Shown: positions 14,981-17,726 of the stretch, piece after piece
Layout of the letters: each line of letters begins with the position of its first letter
Numbering within the stretch: position 1 is the stretch's first letter
Origin: Bacillota bacterium
Lineage (GTDB): Bacteria > Bacillota > Clostridia > Acetivibrionales > DTU013
DNA: 17,726 bases
Direction: 5' to 3'
Assembly: GCA_023411575.1 (NCBI GenBank)
Contig: JAEYOP010000003.1
Span: 1-17,726 of the forward strand
Position numbers and translations under genes: made by a program
Notes under the pieces: model-generated
What the model was told of the DNA's origin: nothing
What the model saw: only the letters and a program-made list of their open reading frames with translations
Database searches by the model: none

Positions 14981-15811
14981 ATGGAATGGGTTGACAGGAT
15001 GAATCAAGTCATAGACTACCTGGAAGCGCATCTATCGGACGAAATGGATCCCGAAGAAGTCAGCCGGATCATGGCATGTCCTTATTCCGTATTTCAGCGG
15101 TCTTTCGCGCCAATTACAGGGATACAGCTGTCTGAATACCTTCGACGCAGACGTTTATCCTGCGCTGCATATGACCTTCAAAACTCGGATCAGCGTATTC
15201 TGGATATCGCCGTGAAATATGGCTATGATTCCGCGGATGCTTTTACTGCGGCATTCAAGCGTATGCATGGCATTACGCCCCAGGAGGCCAGGAAGCCCGA
15301 CGCCAGCTTGAAGTTCTATGCCCGCCTGACTTTTACATTTATGATCACGGGGGTTAATGAGATGAATTACAGGGTGTTAGAAAGAGAGGCGTTCCATGTT
15401 CTTGGAATCCGCCGCATAACGCCATACGGCGGCGGCACGTGGGCAATCGTCAAATCCGACGGAACAGCGGAAGAAATGCGGAAAATCAGCGGGCATCCTT
15501 GCGACCTGGGCTTGTGTTTTGGCTTTGATAAGGAAGGAAACAACGATTATATGTGCGGGATCGAATACGAGGGGGAGGATATTCCCGGCTTTGACCGCTA
15601 TCAATATCCCGCGGCCACCTGGCTTGTTTTCCCCTCGAAAGGCACGATCTCCAGTGGTGTTCTCGGTCAGACCTGGAAACGTATTTATGGGGAATTTATG
15701 CCTCAAAGCGAGTACAAGCAGCTGGACCTGCCCACTATCGAAAAATACATTGAATGGGATGAAGCTTCCGATACCTGCTCGGTTGACATTTTCATTCCGG
15801 TTCACAAGTAA
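14981..15811 (+). CDS. AraC-family regulator with GyrI-like effector-binding domain
   Basis: A 276-aa regulator. Residues 1-105 form the two helix-turn-helix units of the AraC/XylS domain (SRIMACPYSVFQRSF and ILDIAVKYGYDSADAFTAAFKRMHGITPQEAR); residues about 128-275 form a GyrI-like/AraC effector-binding domain (MNYRVLEREAFHVLGIRR, then FDRYQYPAATWLVFPSKG and a YIEWDEASDTCSVDIFIPV ending). This layout is like Rob/SoxS-related multidrug or small-molecule sensors, where the C-terminal domain binds hydrophobic or cationic ligands. An open TTG at 14957 is in frame, but ATG at 14981 is chosen because AAAGGAGG ends 6 bases before it. It is divergent from the TetR-che operon with 243 bases between start codons, so the two regulators may affect each other. 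Two hairpins follow its stop. Confidence 0.9.
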   Translation: MEWVDRMNQVIDYLEAHLSDEMDPEEVSRIMACPYSVFQRSFAPITGIQLSEYLRRRRLSCAAYDLQNSDQRILDIAVKYGYDSADAFTAAFKRMHGITPQEARKPDASLKFYARLTFTFMITGVNEMNYRVLEREAFHVLGIRRITPYGGGTWAIVKSDGTAEEMRKISGHPCDLGLCFGFDKEGNNDYMCGIEYEGEDIPGFDRYQYPAATWLVFPSKGTISSGVLGQTWKRIYGEFMPQSEYKQLDLPTIEKYIEWDEASDTCSVDIFIPVHK

Positions 15812-15825
15812 TTCTCTAATTTTTC

Positions 15826-15847
15826 AGGCGGCCTTATGCCGCCTTTT
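15826..15847 (+). terminator. Rho-independent terminator of the AraC-type gene
   Basis: AGGCGGC (15826-15832) and GCCGCCT (15838-15844) form a 7-bp GC-rich stem with a 5-base loop, followed by TTTT, 15 bases after the stop codon. Confidence 0.85.
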
Positions 15848-15856
15848 CCATTAGCG

Positions 15857-15898
15857 GGCCGGTATTTGCCCGGACATAATCAAAATGCCGGCCTTTTC
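15857..15898 (+). terminator. Second tandem hairpin, probable backup terminator
   Basis: GGCCGGTATT (15857-15866) pairs with AATGCCGGCC (15884-15893), 10 bp with one G-T pair and a 17-base loop, followed by TTTTCTT. The T-run is on the plus strand, so it serves the AraC direction; the minus-strand gene ending at 15932 would meet the stem without a U-tract. Confidence 0.6.
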
Positions 15899-15931
15899 TT
15901 ATGCTTGGATGGTGGTCTCCCGGGTGACATA

Positions 15932-16861
15932 TTACCTTTCTGAAGCCGGTTTTCGAATAAAGGAATTGTATATGACTGCTGTTATCAAAATTACCATTAT
16001 TGCAATTATAACGGCAATTTTCACCGTCTTTGTATTTAAGGTGCTGTCTGTGCCGGAATCCTTTGATGCGATCGATGAGTCCACATTTGTGCTATCGGCT
16101 CCTGAAGCTACAGAAGCCACAGAAGCTGAAGCTTCTTCGGTGCTTGGACTGGTTTCTTCTATGCTGCTGTTTGAAGCATTTTCGTCAACGGTATCTGTAT
16201 TTTCTGCGGCATCGTTTTCATCCGCCAGGGCGCTCATTTTAGCTTTAAAATCCTCTAAGGCCATGCTCAAATCGATTGGCACGCCATCCTTCGACAGATA
16301 AATTTCGTCAATGTAAACCGTAAGAGGACCGGTATTGTTAAAATGGATTGCTTCAAAACCACCCGGCAAAGTAAATCCCGACTTTGCAATATCGATTACC
16401 AGGTTTTGATATCCTTTTGTAATCTTCGGCAGCGGCTCGCCGTCAGGTCCTTTAAGCTGAGTAAATTTCTTCAAGCCCTTTGCATCGGGATTTAACGTTA
16501 ATAGTTCTTCTTCCCCGCCCTTTTCTCCCTTTATCTTCATAATGATGTATTTAAAAGCCGGATCCTTCAGCGCTACCCCCTCGCCAAACCATGCTTCTTT
16601 ATCCATGGCCAGCTTTAGAGCATTATCTTCTATTTCTGCAGTAACGTTTCTCATTTGGATCCAATAAATCGGTATCCCTGCAGAGTTTGGCGAATTATAG
16701 CCTCCACCCTCTCCTTCCACACCCAGATCCGGCCTGTTGTAGTCGTCAAAGATTGGCACCAGATCCAGTGAATCTGCCATTACAATAGTAGAAGGAAAAA
16801 GCGTAAAAAACATCCCTATCAATGCAATTAGGAATCGTTTCGAAACATTTCTTTTATTCAT
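15932..16861 (-). CDS. Secreted, C-terminally membrane-anchored protein with jelly-roll-like domain
   Basis: A 309-aa protein not recognised as a named family. A signal peptide spans 1-29 (MNKRNVSKRFLIALIGMFF and so on, cleavage likely after VMA29). Residues about 30-205 look like an all-beta module: alternating hydrophobic strands, IMKIKGEKGGEE, YQNLVIDIAKSGF and a closing NNTGPLTVYIDEIYLSKDG, as in galactose-binding/carbohydrate-binding jelly rolls. A Ser/Thr/Glu/Ala-rich stalk (about 215-277) leads to one C-terminal membrane helix (281-298) and a basic tail (RKPASER), so the domain is displayed outside the cell. ATG at 16861 has GGAGGG 6 bases upstream; a TTG at 16879 in the same frame is within the ribosome binding site and is rejected. 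It follows the discoidin gene by 49 bases and is probably cotranscribed with it. Sugar binding is inference. Confidence 0.8.
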   Translation of the reverse strand: MNKRNVSKRFLIALIGMFFTLFPSTIVMADSLDLVPIFDDYNRPDLGVEGEGGGYNSPNSAGIPIYWIQMRNVTAEIEDNALKLAMDKEAWFGEGVALKDPAFKYIIMKIKGEKGGEEELLTLNPDAKGLKKFTQLKGPDGEPLPKITKGYQNLVIDIAKSGFTLPGGFEAIHFNNTGPLTVYIDEIYLSKDGVPIDLSMALEDFKAKMSALADENDAAENTDTVDENASNSSIEETSPSTEEASASVASVASGADSTNVDSSIASKDSGTDSTLNTKTVKIAVIIAIMVILITAVIYNSFIRKPASER

Positions 16862-16910
16862 GAAATTCCCTCCTGTCAAAATCGATTTGAGTCATACAAG
16901 CCCGGAAGGA

Positions 16911-17567
16911 TTAATACACCTCAAACTCGGATATTTGAGCCGCGCTTGCTCCGGTATTTTTAAAAAACTGCAATTGAATAAACTGGGCTTCAACCGCCTG
17001 ATCAAAAGCAACCAGTGCTAAATTTCCGGTTTTGGGATCAAAATCGTAATCTTTGGCAGAAACAACCTCATTAAAGGTCTTTCCATCAGCACTGCCAAGT
17101 ACAGAAAAATTTTGGACCCTTTTACTCCAAACCACTTCAGGATTCAGTCTTACGCGAACTTTCGATACCCTTTTTGACGTTTCCAGATCGACGGTAATTA
17201 TATTGGGATATCCTGCAGGCATACCCTCCCAATAGGTCTGAGGAATGCCATCAACTACATTTTTAGCTTCGTATACATCATTGTTTCCGTTATCGGCAAC
17301 GGTCTTTTTTAGAGCCAGGTTCTGCCCAAGATCCTCTATAACAGCAGTGGTTTCATTAGCCCATATGGGAGTTTCTTCCTTGCCTTGTTTTGGTGAAGGG
17401 ATAATCGTTATTTTACTATCGCCCTTCATGGCAACTGCTTGACTATTTACCGCTACTGCTGCATCTTTCGGTGCTGTGTCCTCCTCCAGAACGAAGGTTA
17501 TTGCGGCGATGCCTAATGCCAGTATTGTAAGTATTTGAAGAAGTCCAACCATTTTTCTGCTTCTCAT
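16911..17567 (-). CDS. Membrane-anchored F5/8 type C (discoidin) domain protein
   Basis: A 218-aa protein with one N-terminal membrane helix (about 7-26), an extended linker (27-78), and a discoidin/CBM32-like domain from about 80 to the end. Visible family features: NLALKKTVADN near the start, the AKNVVDGIPQTYWEG calcium-loop region, ITVDLETSKRVSKVRVRL, VQNFSVLGSADGKTFNEV, and a closing AQFIQLQFFKNTGASAAQIS then EFEVY. The domain commonly binds galactose-type sugars or other surface polymers. There is no catalytic domain. The frame is open to ATG 17597, but ATG 17567 is preferred since AGAGGAG ends 8 bases before it. It is followed 49 bases later by another surface protein; together they look like a small adhesion or polysaccharide-contact unit not obviously tied to the chemosensory operon. 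Confidence 0.85.
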   Translation of the reverse strand: MRSRKMVGLLQILTILALGIAAITFVLEEDTAPKDAAVAVNSQAVAMKGDSKITIIPSPKQGKEETPIWANETTAVIEDLGQNLALKKTVADNGNNDVYEAKNVVDGIPQTYWEGMPAGYPNIITVDLETSKRVSKVRVRLNPEVVWSKRVQNFSVLGSADGKTFNEVVSAKDYDFDPKTGNLALVAFDQAVEAQFIQLQFFKNTGASAAQISEFEVY

Positions 17568-17648
17568 AGCTTGTTCTCCTCTCAATGGGACTTTCACTTA
17601 GGAATGATCGAATCATAAAAACGGATTCTTGAGCGAGGGATTTTTCGT

Positions 17649-17710
17649 CCTTACAAGGCGGAGGAAGGCGCAATAATTGTTTTATTGCAACTGACGACAA
17701 CGATGTAAGG
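17649..17710. repeat. Second nested palindrome, upstream of the discoidin gene
   Basis: Outer arms CCTTACA (17649-17655) and TGTAAGG (17704-17710) enclose an inner stem GCAATAA (17670-17676) and TTATTGC (17682-17688) with a 5-base loop. AAGGCGCAAT at 17665-17674 matches 8776-8785 exactly. The arrangement (outer arm, short gap, AAGGCGCAAT, AT-rich loop, ATTGC, longer gap, outer arm) is the same as at 8761-8848, suggesting a dispersed family of extragenic palindromes. Confidence 0.6.
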
Positions 17711-17726
17711 GCGGAAAATAACCGCT

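Noticed and set aside
1..17726. CRISPR array, rRNA or tRNA genes
   Set aside because: No regularly spaced direct repeats and no recognisable rRNA or tRNA sequence were seen on reading the window.

Overview
The window looks like chromosomal DNA of a mid-GC member of the Bacillota, most likely class Clostridia. The basis is strong purine-rich ribosome binding sites (AAGGAGG type) before almost every gene, frequent GTG/TTG starts, a LivJ-type lipoprotein, poly-HAMP receptor architecture and HD-GYP c-di-GMP signalling. No species is assigned.

The core (about 14740 down to 1) is one long, tightly packed minus-strand operon for a dedicated chemosensory and phosphorelay system. In order of transcription it holds a TetR-family regulator, CheA, CheW, a large membrane receptor (MCP) with about seven HAMP modules, CheR, CheB, two stand-alone receiver proteins, a LivJ-like solute-binding lipoprotein, a dCache hybrid-like (receiver-less) histidine kinase, a membrane HD-GYP protein and, past an inserted element, the start of a CheY that runs off the left edge. 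The operon has a near-consensus sigma-A promoter (TTGACA-17-TAGAAT) with an imperfect dyad over the start point, probably the TetR operator. The TetR gene appears to start at a rare ATT codon. There are no flagellar, CheC or CheD genes in view, so the output may be c-di-GMP or another cell behaviour rather than only flagellar bias. Inferred circuit: the MCP with CheA/CheW/CheR/CheB, and the lipoprotein plus dCache kinase, are two sensory inputs converging on shared receivers; the HD-GYP protein links the system to c-di-GMP breakdown.

Between HD-GYP and cheY (171-982) lies an AT-rich, oppositely oriented insert: one compact tyrosine recombinase (186 aa, all six catalytic residues present) flanked by perfect 21-bp inverted repeats. 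It looks like a single-gene recombinase element, or an invertible segment that could affect cheY expression. This is the most unusual item in the window.

To the right (14813-15900) a divergent AraC-type regulator with a GyrI-like ligand domain is followed by two tandem hairpin terminators. The far right (15932-17567) is a separate two-gene minus-strand unit of cell-surface proteins: a membrane-anchored F5/8 type C (discoidin) protein, then a secreted jelly-roll-like protein with a Ser/Thr-rich stalk and C-terminal membrane anchor. Two nested-palindrome intergenic elements (8761-8848 and 17649-17710) share a 10-mer and a common architecture.
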